Assembly (NCBI RefSeq): GCF_900070205.1
Contig: NZ_FAOO01000003.1
Span: forward strand, 41,712 to 102,802
DNA: 61,091 bases
Reading direction: 5' to 3'
Origin: Candidatus Thermokryptus mobilis
GTDB taxonomy: Bacteria > Bacteroidota > Ignavibacteria > Kryptoniales > Kryptoniaceae
Shown here: piece by piece, positions 51,492 through 60,980 of the stretch
Layout: the number at the start of each line of letters is the position of its first letter
Numbering within the stretch: the first letter of the stretch is position 1
Notes under the pieces: model-generated
The model's database searches: none
What the model was told of the DNA's origin: nothing
The model's input: only the letters and a program-made list of their open reading frames with translations
Program-made: the position numbers and the translations under genes

Positions 51492-53288
51492 ATGGATAGA
51501 AATGCGCTTTTGGGGATGATTTTAATAACGCTTGTCCTTTTAGTTTGGATGTGGTATAATGCGCCTAGAGTTCCTCAACAACCACAGAAAAAAAATGATA
51601 CGCTTAAAACACAGGTAAAGAGTTCAAACATAGCCGAGGCGCAACCAAGAGAAGATACGCTTGGTATTTACTTCTCACATCTTGTAAAGGGAGAAGAAAA
51701 GAAAATACTTGTTGAAACGGATTTTTATACTTGTGTGATTTCGTCAAAGGGAGCACTTGTTGAGAAATTTGAACTGAAAAGATTTAAAACTTGGAACGGT
51801 TATCCTGTTCAACTCGTTGAGATGGAGAAGGGCGGTGACTTGTCGGTTGTTTTTATGACAACGGATGGGAAAATAATCAACACAAGGGATTTTTACTTTG
51901 ATACGAAAGCGAGAAACTGGGAAAATTTGATTTTGAAGGAAAAAGGGGAGAAAAAGGAAATTGAGTTTGTGTTGAACATAAATGATACAAGTAAGATTTT
52001 GAAGCGATTTATATTTGAAAACGGGAAGTATTCCTTTGACACGGAAGTTGAGCTCATGAACATGGAGAAGATAATTGCTAATTTTGAATATCAACTCGTT
52101 TGGGAGAATGGGATAAAGTTGACAGAGGAGAACAGCGTTGAGGAATCATACTTTGCTAATGCTTGGGCGAAAGTTGGTGATGTTTATGAGAACATTGACG
52201 CAAGCAAGTTCGGCGAGAGGGTTTCTCGCTCTTATTCTGGTGTAACTCGGTGGGTTGGAACGCATAACAAGTATTTTGCGGTCGCTTTAATTTCAAATGA
52301 TATCGCAGATGGCGCATACCTTGAGGGGTGGAGAGTCCCGTTGCCAAATAATGGAGTGAAAGAAAATTATCTCATCGCTTTGAAAGTTCCTTTTAGGGGT
52401 GAAAAATATCAAAAAAATTATTTTACAGTTTACATCGGACCACTTGACTACACGATTTTGAAATCATATGGCATAGGTCTTGAAGAAATGATAAGTTTGG
52501 GTTTGAAGTGGTTGATAAGACCTATTGCTGAGTTTGTTCTTCTTCCATTGTTCAGGTTTTTGCATCTTTTTATACCGAATTATGGCGTTGTGATTATAAT
52601 TTTCTCCATTTTGATAAAGATACTTCTAACTCCTTTGACATTGACTCAGATGAAATCAGTGAGAAAGATGCAGGCGATAGCGCCAATTTTAAAGGAACTC
52701 CAGGAGAAATATAAAGATAATCCACAGAAGTTGAACCAAGAGGTGATGAAAGTTTATCGTGAATATGGTGTTAATCCGTTCAGCGGTTGTTGGCCTTTGC
52801 TTCTTCAATTGCCGATATTATATGCTTTGTTTTCACTTTTCAGGGTGACAATTGAATTGAGGCAAGCTGGCTTCATCCTTTGGATAAAGGATTTATCTGT
52901 CCCGGATACAATTATCAAGCTTCCATTTTATATTCCGATATTCGGTGTTCATCAAATAAGTGGGCTTGCACTTTTGATGGCTATTACTATGTTCATCCAG
53001 CAGTGGATGTTTTCAACCACCGCAGATCAAAGGCAGAAGGTGACAGCAACTATAATGACAGTTCTGTTCTTTCTTATTTTCAATAATTTACCTTCCGGTT
53101 TGAATCTTTACTATTTCACATTCAATGTCCTTTCAATAGCTCATCAATGGTATATAAACAAGTACACGAAGGTTGATCTAAAGCCATCGCAAGATAAAAA
53201 GCGACCTTTCAGAGGCGGTATCTTTAAAAAGTTTGACATCCCGACGATGAGCGAACTAACAGGGAAGAAAAAAAGGAAAAGCAAATGA
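51492..53288 (+). CDS. yidC: Membrane protein insertase YidC (Oxa1)
   Basis: A 598-residue insertase of the long Gram-negative type: N-terminal helix (about 5-20), a large periplasmic beta domain (about 60-340), then the Oxa1 core of five helices starting near IRPIAEFVLLPLFRFLH, with TLTQMKSVRKMQAIAP and NPFSGCWPLLLQLPIL. It ends in a short basic tail (KKKRKSK) like that of ribosome-contacting members. The last codons overlap the dipeptidase gene. Confidence 0.96.
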   Translation: MDRNALLGMILITLVLLVWMWYNAPRVPQQPQKKNDTLKTQVKSSNIAEAQPREDTLGIYFSHLVKGEEKKILVETDFYTCVISSKGALVEKFELKRFKTWNGYPVQLVEMEKGGDLSVVFMTTDGKIINTRDFYFDTKARNWENLILKEKGEKKEIEFVLNINDTSKILKRFIFENGKYSFDTEVELMNMEKIIANFEYQLVWENGIKLTEENSVEESYFANAWAKVGDVYENIDASKFGERVSRSYSGVTRWVGTHNKYFAVALISNDIADGAYLEGWRVPLPNNGVKENYLIALKVPFRGEKYQKNYFTVYIGPLDYTILKSYGIGLEEMISLGLKWLIRPIAEFVLLPLFRFLHLFIPNYGVVIIIFSILIKILLTPLTLTQMKSVRKMQAIAPILKELQEKYKDNPQKLNQEVMKVYREYGVNPFSGCWPLLLQLPILYALFSLFRVTIELRQAGFILWIKDLSVPDTIIKLPFYIPIFGVHQISGLALLMAITMFIQQWMFSTTADQRQKVTATIMTVLFFLIFNNLPSGLNLYYFTFNVLSIAHQWYINKYTKVDLKPSQDKKRPFRGGIFKKFDIPTMSELTGKKKRKSK

Positions 53289-53899
53289 GGATAAAGTGGT
53301 TTTTAATTTTTACTTTCAATGGGTTGGCGTTTGCCCAATTTCTCCCTGAGGACACAGTCCTTGTTGATATTCAAAAGATAAATCCAAGGATAAAGGTTGA
53401 GATAAGGTATGCGACGACGAATAACTTTACGGGAAGAAAGCTTTACAATGTTGAAAAGTGCTTTTTGAGAAAATTTGTTGCGATGAAGCTTGACTCTGTT
53501 CAGCGCGATCTTGAGAAATTCGGGCTTGGGCTCAAAGTTTGGGATTGTTATAGACCTCTTTCTGTTCAAAAAATTTTATGGTCAATCGTTCCCGATGAAA
53601 GATATGTTGCAAATCCAGCTAAAGGTTCAAGGCATAATCGCGGTTGTGCTGTTGATTTGACACTTGTTGATTCGCTCGGTAACGAATTGCCAATGCCAAC
53701 GGGTTACGATGATTTCACTGAAAAAGCGCACAGAGATTATTACAACTTACCCGATACCTTGATAAAAAACAGAACTATTCTTGAGAATGTTATGAAAAAA
53801 TATGGGTTTATACCTCTTCCGACGGAATGGTGGCATTTTGATTGTGAAGGGTGGGAGAAGTTTTCAATTCTTGATATTCCGCTTGAGGAGATTAAATGA
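53285..53899 (+). CDS. D-alanyl-D-alanine dipeptidase (VanX/DdpX-like), exported
   Basis: A 204-residue M15D peptidase with a signal peptide (1-17). Zinc ligands are His117 and Asp124 in SRHNRGCAVD and His184 in EWWHFD, with catalytic Glu181; Arg90 in DCYRP binds substrate. VanX-type enzymes hydrolyse D-Ala-D-Ala; exported forms like DdpX may recycle wall peptides. It overlaps yidC by four bases and ends the rpmH operon at a terminator. Nothing else of a vancomycin-resistance cluster is present. Confidence 0.9.
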   Translation: MRIKWFLIFTFNGLAFAQFLPEDTVLVDIQKINPRIKVEIRYATTNNFTGRKLYNVEKCFLRKFVAMKLDSVQRDLEKFGLGLKVWDCYRPLSVQKILWSIVPDERYVANPAKGSRHNRGCAVDLTLVDSLGNELPMPTGYDDFTEKAHRDYYNLPDTLIKNRTILENVMKKYGFIPLPTEWWHFDCEGWEKFSILDIPLEEIK

Positions 53900-53927
53900 A
53901 AAAGCCCCGCATAATGCGGGGCTTTTT
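53899..53927. terminator. Bidirectional terminator between the dipeptidase gene and ahcY
   Basis: GCCCCGC-ATAAT-GCGGGGC (53904-53922) flanked by A5 on the left and T5 on the right, so it works in both directions. It serves two convergent transcripts in 29 bases and includes the dipeptidase stop codon edge. Confidence 0.9.
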
Positions 53928-53928
53928 A

Positions 53929-55206
53929 TTATGTACCAGCGCTGTAATCTTTTATATACTTTTTCTGCTCGTTCGTCAGTTTGTCAATTTTGATCCCCAT
54001 AGTTTTCAATTTCAATTCCGCTATTTCTTCATCTTGTTCAGGAGGTATATCGTATACTTTTGGTTCAAGTTTCTTCCCCTTTTTGAACATTTCAACGAGA
54101 CGAAGTTGAGCCATAAATTGATTTGCAAAGGACATGTCCATAACCTCTGATGGGTGACCTTCTGCAGCTACGAGATTCACAAGTCGTCCCTTTGCCAAGA
54201 CGAAAATTCTTCTTCCATCTTTCAAGAGATATTCCTCAACATGGTTTCTTATTTCTCTTACACCTTTTGCCATTTTCTTTAAATGAACAAGGTTTATTTC
54301 AACATCATAATGTCCTGTGTTGCAAACTATAGCGCCGTCTTTCATGACTTTGAAATGTTCTTCTGTGATCACATCTTTTACTCCGGTTGCAGTGATGAAG
54401 ACATCACCGATTTTAGCAGCTTCTTTCATTGGCATAACGGTGAAGCCATCAAGGACTGCTTTTAAAGCAGCTATAGGTCTGACTTCGGTGACTATGACAT
54501 TTGCGCCAAGTCCTCTTGCTCTCATTGCGACACCTTTACCACAATGACCATAACCAGCTACGACGACATTTTTCCCCGCTATTAAAATGCTTGTTGCTCT
54601 TAAAATACCATCAAGGGTTGATTGCCCAGTTCCGTAGACATTATCAAAGTCCCACTTTGTCTCTGCGTCATTTACAGCTATGATTGGGTATTTCAAAGCG
54701 CCAGCTTCAGCCATTGCCCTTAATCTTTTCACGCCTGTTGTAGTTTCTTCGGTTCCACCAATTATATCAGGTATAAGTTCAGGGTGCTTGCTGTGAATTG
54801 TGAAAATAAGGTCAGCTCCATCATCAAGAGTTAAATTTGGTTTTATATGAAGTGTTTGTTCAATTGCCCAATAAAATTCATCAACGCTCATACCATTCCA
54901 AGCGAAAATTGATATGTCTTGTTTTGCAAGAGCTGCTGCTATTGTATCCTGTGTTGAGAGAGGATTACAACCGCTCCAGCTAACCTCGGCACCGCATTCA
55001 ACAAATGTCTTGATCAAAACGGCTGTCTCCTTTGTGACATGAAGACATCCAGCGATTCTGAATCCTTTAAATGGTTTTGTCTTTTTATACTTTTCTCTTA
55101 AAGCCATTAAAACAGGCATCCTGCTTTCAGCCCAGCTTATTTGCTTAAGCCCCTCGTCTGCAAGTTTGAGGTCTTTGACTTTATAAACGCCTTTAAGTTC
55201 GTCCAT
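53929..55206 (-). CDS. ahcY: Adenosylhomocysteinase
   Basis: A 425-residue NAD-dependent hydrolase that splits S-adenosylhomocysteine. Motifs: GCLHVTKETAVL, SCNPLSTQD-like CNPLSTQDTIAAAL, NDAETKWDFDN with the catalytic Lys/Asp, and the NAD-binding VVAGYGHCGKGVAMRA. The length matches the shorter bacterial/archaeal-type enzymes. It follows metK by 26 bases, so SAM synthesis and SAH removal are co-transcribed. Confidence 0.97.
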   Translation of the reverse strand: MDELKGVYKVKDLKLADEGLKQISWAESRMPVLMALREKYKKTKPFKGFRIAGCLHVTKETAVLIKTFVECGAEVSWSGCNPLSTQDTIAAALAKQDISIFAWNGMSVDEFYWAIEQTLHIKPNLTLDDGADLIFTIHSKHPELIPDIIGGTEETTTGVKRLRAMAEAGALKYPIIAVNDAETKWDFDNVYGTGQSTLDGILRATSILIAGKNVVVAGYGHCGKGVAMRARGLGANVIVTEVRPIAALKAVLDGFTVMPMKEAAKIGDVFITATGVKDVITEEHFKVMKDGAIVCNTGHYDVEINLVHLKKMAKGVREIRNHVEEYLLKDGRRIFVLAKGRLVNLVAAEGHPSEVMDMSFANQFMAQLRLVEMFKKGKKLEPKVYDIPPEQDEEIAELKLKTMGIKIDKLTNEQKKYIKDYSAGT

Positions 55207-55232
55207 TTAGAAAATTTCCTTTTGTTTTTAAT

Positions 55233-56402
55233 TTATTTCAAGAGCTCTTTGAACATCGGGACATAATCAAGTTTTTCCCAAGTGAATTCGGGTTCGTTTC
55301 TTCCAAAGTGCCCGTATACTGCTGTTTTCCGATAGATCGGTCTTTGAAGTTTCAATCTATCAATGATTCCCCTTGGTGAAAGGTCAAGGTTTTTCAAAAT
55401 GAAGTCGGCGATAATTTCATCAGGCACTTTTCCTGTTCCCTTTGTATCAACATATATAGCCACGGGTTTTTTAACCCCAATTGCGTAAGCAACTTGAATT
55501 AAACATTCATCAGCAAGCCCTGCTGCGACGATGTTTTTGGCAATATGTCTCATTTCATATGCTGCGCTTCTATCAACTTTTGTTGGGTCTTTCCCCGAGA
55601 AGCAACCTCCACCGTGCGGTGCTTTACCTCCATAAGTGTCAACTATTATCTTCCTTCCTGTTAAACCAGTATCTCCATGCGGACCTCCTATCACAAACGA
55701 ACCAGTTGGATTTATGTGATATTTTGTCCTTTTGTCAAGATATTCCTCCGGAATTACATCCTTTATCACGAATTCCTGTAAGTCCTTAGCGATATCTTTC
55801 GGAGTTAATTTTTTACCCTTGTATTTTTCATCGTGTTGAACTGAGAAAACTATTGTATCAACGCGGACTGGTTTCCCTGTGTTGTCATATTCAATTGTAA
55901 CTTGACATTTCCCATCGGGGCGAAGATATGGCATAAGGTCTGTTTTCTTTCTGACATATGCAAGTCGTTTCATAAGTTTATGCGCAAACATTATAGGCAT
56001 CGGCATCAGTTCAGGTGTCTCTTTACAAGCGTAACCGAACATCATCCCCTGATCACCAGCCCCGCCCTTGTCAACACCTTTCGCTATATCCGGTGATTGC
56101 GATTTTACAGTAACTATAACACCACAAGAGCGATAATCAAATTGATATTCTGATTTGTCGTAGCCAATATCTTTTATGACATTTCTTGCAATGTCATCAA
56201 AATCAATTTTAGCTCTAACATCTTCGGGCGCTTTTATCTCCCCACCGATCACTACAAGCCCCGTTGTTACAAAGACCTCACAGGCTACCCTTGCTTCGGG
56301 ATAATATGTCAAGAAAGCATCAAGAACAGCATCGGATATTTGATCGCAAATCTTATCCGGATGTCCTTCGGCAACTGATTCAGAGGTGAATAGCCTTCCC
56401 AT
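55233..56402 (-). CDS. metK: S-adenosylmethionine synthetase
   Basis: A 389-residue enzyme making SAM from methionine and ATP. It has [17 protein letters not shown], the hexapeptide-like [12 protein letters not shown], and the P-loop-like [16 protein letters not shown]. No SAM riboswitch is visible in the 25-base gap to the upstream gene, and a GGAGG ribosome site lies just before the ATG. Confidence 0.97.
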   Translation of the reverse strand: MGRLFTSESVAEGHPDKICDQISDAVLDAFLTYYPEARVACEVFVTTGLVVIGGEIKAPEDVRAKIDFDDIARNVIKDIGYDKSEYQFDYRSCGVIVTVKSQSPDIAKGVDKGGAGDQGMMFGYACKETPELMPMPIMFAHKLMKRLAYVRKKTDLMPYLRPDGKCQVTIEYDNTGKPVRVDTIVFSVQHDEKYKGKKLTPKDIAKDLQEFVIKDVIPEEYLDKRTKYHINPTGSFVIGGPHGDTGLTGRKIIVDTYGGKAPHGGGCFSGKDPTKVDRSAAYEMRHIAKNIVAAGLADECLIQVAYAIGVKKPVAIYVDTKGTGKVPDEIIADFILKNLDLSPRGIIDRLKLQRPIYRKTAVYGHFGRNEPEFTWEKLDYVPMFKELLK

Positions 56403-56427
56403 TTATCCTCCTTTTTGGTTTTTGATT

Positions 56428-57423
56428 TTAGTAAAATTCAACTTCAGAGGAATCCCCAATGTTGACCTTTTTATAATCCCCTTTGACCATCGCCCCAATT
56501 CCAACGATTGATGAGTCAAGTAAGGCGTTATAAATCTTTGCATCGTCTCCGATAATTGAATTTCTAATTATTGAAGATGAAATTTCAACCCCATCTGATA
56601 TGGTTGTGTAAGGACCTATGATTGAATTCTCAATTTTGCTTGTTGATGAGATATAAACCGGTGGGATGATGAGGACATTTTCAAATCTCCCTAATTTTTT
56701 CAAGTTGGTTCCATTTCTTTCAAGTAGAAAACGATTTGTTTGTAAAAGTGTCTCTGGCTTTCCGCAATCATACCATCCATCAATCTCAAAAGTTACTATC
56801 TTCTCGCCTTTGTTGATCATTAATTGAAGTGCGTCCGTGAGCTGATATTCACCCCTTGTTTTAATTTCTGACTTTATTACCTCTTCAAGTGATTCCTTCA
56901 GAAGTTTCGGGTTTTTTATCAGATATATGCCGACAATTGCAAGATTGCTTTCAGGTTGACTTGGTTTTTCAACAAGTTTTTTCACGAATTTATCACCGTC
57001 AAGCATAACGACTCCGAACCTCCTCGGGTCTTCAACAGACTTTATCCCAAGCGTGGTGAATTCACTGTTCAAAAACTTTGAAAGATCAAAGTCAAAAATA
57101 GTATCTCCAAGTATTATCAAAATCTCATCTTCGTTTTCAAAATATCTACTTGCGAGATATATTGCGTGCCCAAGACCAAGCGGTTCATCTTGCTCAACGA
57201 AGTTAAATTTTACCTCGGGGTAATTTAACTCAACATAATTTTTGATTTTTTCCCCAAGATAGCCGATTACGAGAGCGATCTCTTTTATTGAATTTGAAAC
57301 GAGCATGTCAATTATATGTCCAAGAATCGGTTTACCTGCGACATTTAACAAAACTTTCGGTTGCGTATAAGTATGAGGACGCAATCTCGTCCCTACTCCA
57401 GCAACTGGAATAACTGCTTTCAT
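56428..57423 (-). CDS. Sugar-phosphate nucleotidyltransferase (RmlA/GlmU-N-like)
   Basis: A 331-residue protein: N-terminal nucleotidyltransferase domain with VAGVGTRLRPHTYTQPKVLL, then ILGDTIF for metal binding and GEYQLTDALQLMI; after residue 240 a short left-handed beta-helix (ENSIIGPYTTISDGVEI, SIIRNSIIGDDAKI). This is the layout of glucose-1-phosphate thymidylyl- or uridylyltransferases of archaeal type. The sugar and nucleotide are not decidable from sequence. Lies in the upp-to-ahcY string. Confidence 0.9.
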   Translation of the reverse strand: MKAVIPVAGVGTRLRPHTYTQPKVLLNVAGKPILGHIIDMLVSNSIKEIALVIGYLGEKIKNYVELNYPEVKFNFVEQDEPLGLGHAIYLASRYFENEDEILIILGDTIFDFDLSKFLNSEFTTLGIKSVEDPRRFGVVMLDGDKFVKKLVEKPSQPESNLAIVGIYLIKNPKLLKESLEEVIKSEIKTRGEYQLTDALQLMINKGEKIVTFEIDGWYDCGKPETLLQTNRFLLERNGTNLKKLGRFENVLIIPPVYISSTSKIENSIIGPYTTISDGVEISSSIIRNSIIGDDAKIYNALLDSSIVGIGAMVKGDYKKVNIGDSSEVEFY

Positions 57424-57467
57424 TGTTAAGAACCCTTTTTTTAAACTGCCGTTTTAATATAAAAAAA

Positions 57468-58016
57468 TTACTGCTTATTTCCAATGGCAAGTGCATTTTT
57501 TATATGTTCAACTATTTCATCAACGCTATCAATAATTCTGACTAAGCTTGCACCTTCAATAGAGCCCTCGCTTAAAAGTTGCTTGGAAATAGTTTGGATT
57601 ATCGGCGTCCAAAAGCTAACAGCGATGAGTGGCTTTCGTGAAATAAAATTTTTATTTATAAGCTCCCACGCGAGGGAAAGTTCAACCAATGTTCCTGTCC
57701 CACCGCGGAGCACGACATATGCATCGCCTTTTTCAATTAAAATTTTCAACCTCTCAAATAAATCCCTCGCTTTAATTTCATCGTCTATCCATTTGTTTGC
57801 GCTTGCATTTAGCGTTGCTATGGTGACGCCTATAGTTTTCGCACCGGATTCTTTAGCGCCTCTTGCGGTTGCCTCCATAGTTCCGCCATATCCACCATTG
57901 CATATCGTGAATCCAGCCCTACCAAGTTCAAGACCAAGTTTTCTTGCAAATTCGTACTCTTCATCGCCTTCAACTGGTTTTGAACTGCCAAATATCGTAA
58001 TGACTTTTTCAATCAT
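57468..58016 (-). CDS. LOG-like protein (TIGR00725-type)
   Basis: A 182-residue Rossmann-like protein of the lysine-decarboxylase-like/LOG superfamily: ITIFGSSKPVEGDE, GGYGGTMEATARGAKESG and RGGTGTLVELSLAWE. True LOG phosphoribohydrolases read PGGxGTxxE at the second motif; here Arg replaces Pro, so the activity on nucleotide monophosphates is only a possibility. A long antisense frame on the plus strand is a shadow. Confidence 0.85.
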   Translation of the reverse strand: MIEKVITIFGSSKPVEGDEEYEFARKLGLELGRAGFTICNGGYGGTMEATARGAKESGAKTIGVTIATLNASANKWIDDEIKARDLFERLKILIEKGDAYVVLRGGTGTLVELSLAWELINKNFISRKPLIAVSFWTPIIQTISKQLLSEGSIEGASLVRIIDSVDEIVEHIKNALAIGNKQ

Positions 58017-58030
58017 ATTACGAAGCTGAC

Positions 58031-59020
58031 TTATTTTTTCAAGAGGTATATAAAAAATGGCGCTCCAAAAAGAGCAGTAATTGAACCGACTGGGAGTTCA
58101 TTCGGGAACAAAATAATCCTTGCAATTGTATCAGCGATTAGCAAAGTTATCGCTCCGGTGAAAAACGATGTTGGGATGAGTAGCCGATAATCAACGCTGA
58201 AAATTTTACGACATATGTGTGGAACAACAAGACCGATAAAGCCGATGATACCCGTTATTGAAACAATGACTGCAGTTAAAATTGAGGCGATGAAATAAAA
58301 AATTTTTTTCGTTGTTTCAGCATCTATCCCAAGTTGAGTTGCTATTTCATCACCAGTTGCGATTAAATTTAAGCGATGGGAACTAAAAAAAGTTATTAAG
58401 GTGAAAATTAAAACCGATACCGAGATTAGAACTGATTGTTTCAGGTTTACATTTGATAAATTTCCAAGCAACCAGAAGATGAAATTTTTCAACGATTCAC
58501 CTGATAAAGTGATGATGATTAGAATCAACGCTGAAAAGAAAGCACCTATCATTATTCCACTTAAAAGCATCGTGTTTATATCAATAGTTCCTCTTCTTTT
58601 GCCGAGCATGTAAACAAGTATTATTACAACGATTGAACCAAGTAGAGCGGTAATTGGGGTTAAGACGAAGGAAAAGGTGCCGATTAGCGCGATTGAAAGG
58701 AGAGCTCCAAATGCTGAACCGCTTGATATTCCTAGGATATATGGCTCGGCGAGTGGATTTCTTAACATTGCTTGTAAAATAGCTCCTGCGACAGCAAGCC
58801 CTCCACCAGCAAAAATTGCAGTCAAAGCCCTTGGAAATCTAATTTGATAGATTATGACCTTTTCAATTTCATTGGCTTCTCCATTCAAAACTTTGATGAT
58901 TGTCCCGATGTCAAGCGCTGGTGAATGATTTGTGCTTCCAATAGAAGTTGAGATAGATAGTGTTATGAGAAGTAACGGGAGAAGAAAAGTTATGTAGAGC
59001 ACCAATTTTTTTGTTTTCAA
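58031..59020 (-). CDS. FecCD/BtuC-type ABC transporter permease
   Basis: A 329-residue permease with about nine hydrophobic segments and the FecCD hallmarks IRFPRALTAIFAGGGLAVAGAILQAMLRNPLAEPYILG in pieces, GLVVPHICR and GxxTALFGAPFFIYLL-like end. These import vitamin B12, heme or siderophores with an ATPase and a binding protein; neither is encoded next to it, which is unusual. Located 14 bases after upp. Confidence 0.93.
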   Translation of the reverse strand: MKTKKLVLYITFLLPLLLITLSISTSIGSTNHSPALDIGTIIKVLNGEANEIEKVIIYQIRFPRALTAIFAGGGLAVAGAILQAMLRNPLAEPYILGISSGSAFGALLSIALIGTFSFVLTPITALLGSIVVIILVYMLGKRRGTIDINTMLLSGIMIGAFFSALILIIITLSGESLKNFIFWLLGNLSNVNLKQSVLISVSVLIFTLITFFSSHRLNLIATGDEIATQLGIDAETTKKIFYFIASILTAVIVSITGIIGFIGLVVPHICRKIFSVDYRLLIPTSFFTGAITLLIADTIARIILFPNELPVGSITALFGAPFFIYLLKK

Positions 59021-59034
59021 TTCGTAAAAATCAT

Positions 59035-59667
59035 TTAGTTTTCGGTTCCAAATATCCTATCGCCAGCGTCGCCAAGCCCAGGGAGTATAAATCCCTTTGA
59101 GTTTAATTGTCTGTCAAGCACTGCTATATAAATTTGAACATCGGGATGTTCATTTGTGAGTTTGTTAATTCCCTCTGGGGCAGCTATCAAGCTTACGACT
59201 TTGATTTTGTTTGCACCTCTTTCTTTTAGATAGGAGACAGCTGCGCAGATGCTTCCTCCTGTTGCAAGCATTGGGTCAAGTATAATTACTATGCTTTTGT
59301 CAAGATTTTTGGGAAATTTGAAATAGTAATCAACTGGTTTGAGCGTTTCTTCATCTCTGTATAGTCCGATGTGCCCGACTCTCGCTTCGGGAAAGAGTTC
59401 AAGGAAAGCATCAACCATTCCAAGTCCAGCTCTTAAAATTGGGACGATAACTATTTCATCTTTTAAATCGTGACCTTGAGTGACTTCAAGTGGTGTTTCA
59501 ACTTCCTTAGGCATAAGGTCAAGGTCTTTTGTTACCTCAAAAGCCATAAGCGTTGTTAATCTTTTTAAGATCGTTCTGAAGGATGAACTTGGTGTGTTTC
59601 TGTCCCTTAAAAATGTAAGGTCGCGTTTTATCAACGGATGGTTAACGACGAAAAGGTTTCCACCCAT
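59035..59667 (-). CDS. upp: Uracil phosphoribosyltransferase
   Basis: A 210-residue enzyme salvaging uracil with PRPP. The PRPP loop is VIILDPMLATGGSICAAV, and VPILRAGLGMVDAFLELFP, GHIGLYRDEETLKP and a C-terminal GDAGDRIFGT are Upp signatures. It heads the minus-strand string through ahcY and diverges from the thiolase gene. Confidence 0.96.
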   Translation of the reverse strand: MGGNLFVVNHPLIKRDLTFLRDRNTPSSSFRTILKRLTTLMAFEVTKDLDLMPKEVETPLEVTQGHDLKDEIVIVPILRAGLGMVDAFLELFPEARVGHIGLYRDEETLKPVDYYFKFPKNLDKSIVIILDPMLATGGSICAAVSYLKERGANKIKVVSLIAAPEGINKLTNEHPDVQIYIAVLDRQLNSKGFILPGLGDAGDRIFGTEN

Positions 59668-59729
59668 TTTTCAGTTTATGATTTTTATTTTAAAATAAAA
59701 ATTCGCAGTTGAAAAAACAATTTAGCAAG

Positions 59730-59758
59730 TTGAATGTTAATTTTGAATTGAGTATATT
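59730..59758 (+). promoter_or_regulatory. Probable promoter of the thiolase gene
   Basis: TTGAAT (59730-59735), 17-base spacer, TATATT (59753-59758), 34 bases before the start codon. Confidence 0.7.
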
Positions 59759-59792
59759 TTTCGTGAAATACAAAAAAATTGCAGGAGGAAAC

Positions 59793-60971
59793 ATGCGTGA
59801 AGTTGTAATAGCAAGCGCCTGTCGCACGCCTATCGGTTCATTTAATGGTTCATTAAGTTCACTCCCAGCACCTAAACTTGGGGCAATTGTGATTGATGAG
59901 GCTTTGAAAAGAGCAAATGTTCCCAAGGAAATGGTTGATGAAGTTATAATGGGATGTGTTTTGACTGCTGGGGTAGGTCAAGCCCCAGCAAGGCAGGCTG
60001 CAATTTTTGCGGGATTACCGACGAAAGTTGAGTGTATTACAATTAACAAAGTTTGTGGCTCTGGATTAAAAGCAGTTATGTTGGCAACGCAGGCAATTAA
60101 ACTTGGGGATGCAGATATAATTGTGGCTGGAGGGATGGAAAGCATGTCAAACGCTCCGTATATACTTGACAAAGCGAGAACTGGCTACAGAATGGGGCAT
60201 GGGCAATTGATTGATTCCATGATAAAGGATGGGCTTTGGGATGTTTATAATGATTTTCATATGGGGAACGCCGGAGAACTTTGCGCCAGAGAGTGTAACA
60301 TATCAAGACAAGAACAAGATGAATTCGCTGTGTTAAGTTATAAGCGAGCTCTTGAAGCGATTGAGAAGGGATATTTCAAAGAAGAAATCGTTCCGGTTAA
60401 AGTTCCTCAACCGAAAGGTGGAGAAATTATCGTTGACGAGGATGAAGAACCAAAGCGTGTAAATTTTGAAAAGATACCTCAATTGAAACCCGCTTTTGAC
60501 CCCAATGGGACGATCACACCAGCGAATGCCTCAAAGATAAACGATGGGGCCTCAGCCCTTGTTTTAATGTCAAAGGAAAAGGCAGACGAACTTGGAATTA
60601 AACCACTTGCTCGCATTGTTGCTTATTCATCAGCAGCGAAAGACCCAGCTTGGTTCACAACTGCACCAGTTGATGTAATTGAAAAGGTGTTGAAAAAAGC
60701 GGGAATGAAAAAAGAGGATATTGATTTGTTTGAAGTAAATGAAGCATTTGCTGTGGTTGCACTTGCGACATCAAAACTTGGTGGAATCCCAATAGAAAAA
60801 ATGAACATACACGGCGGTGCGGTCGCCCTTGGACATCCAATCGGAGCAAGTGGCGCAAGAATTTTAACCACTCTTTTATACGCTATGAAAAGAAAAAATG
60901 CAAAGTTTGGTCTCGCAGCAATTTGTATAGGTGGCGGAGAGGCAAGTGCAGTGATAGTTGAAAGAATTTAA
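59793..60971 (+). CDS. Acetyl-CoA C-acetyltransferase (thiolase)
   Basis: A 392-residue thiolase with nucleophile Cys88 (NKVCGSGLKAV), His in GGAVALGHPIGASGAR, and second Cys in AICIGGGEASAV. It joins or splits acetyl-CoA units. The frame extends upstream to 59709, but AGGAGG at 59783-59788 and the conserved REVVIASACRTPIG start fix ATG 59793. Acetoacetyl-CoA synthesis or fatty-acid breakdown are both possible roles. Confidence 0.95.
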   Translation: MREVVIASACRTPIGSFNGSLSSLPAPKLGAIVIDEALKRANVPKEMVDEVIMGCVLTAGVGQAPARQAAIFAGLPTKVECITINKVCGSGLKAVMLATQAIKLGDADIIVAGGMESMSNAPYILDKARTGYRMGHGQLIDSMIKDGLWDVYNDFHMGNAGELCARECNISRQEQDEFAVLSYKRALEAIEKGYFKEEIVPVKVPQPKGGEIIVDEDEEPKRVNFEKIPQLKPAFDPNGTITPANASKINDGASALVLMSKEKADELGIKPLARIVAYSSAAKDPAWFTTAPVDVIEKVLKKAGMKKEDIDLFEVNEAFAVVALATSKLGGIPIEKMNIHGGAVALGHPIGASGARILTTLLYAMKRKNAKFGLAAICIGGGEASAVIVERI

Positions 60972-60980
60972 CTAAGAGAG

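Noticed and set aside
53285-53899. Vancomycin-resistance cluster
   Set aside because: Only a VanX/DdpX-like dipeptidase is present, with a signal peptide and no VanH/VanA-type neighbours; a wall-recycling role is more likely.
56403-56427. SAM riboswitch before metK
   Set aside because: The gap to the upstream gene is 25 bases, too short for any known SAM riboswitch.
57484-58029. 181-codon open frame on the plus strand
   Set aside because: Antisense to the LOG-like gene, which has clear family motifs. The translated text is Ser/Pro/Phe-rich, as expected for a reversed AT-rich gene.
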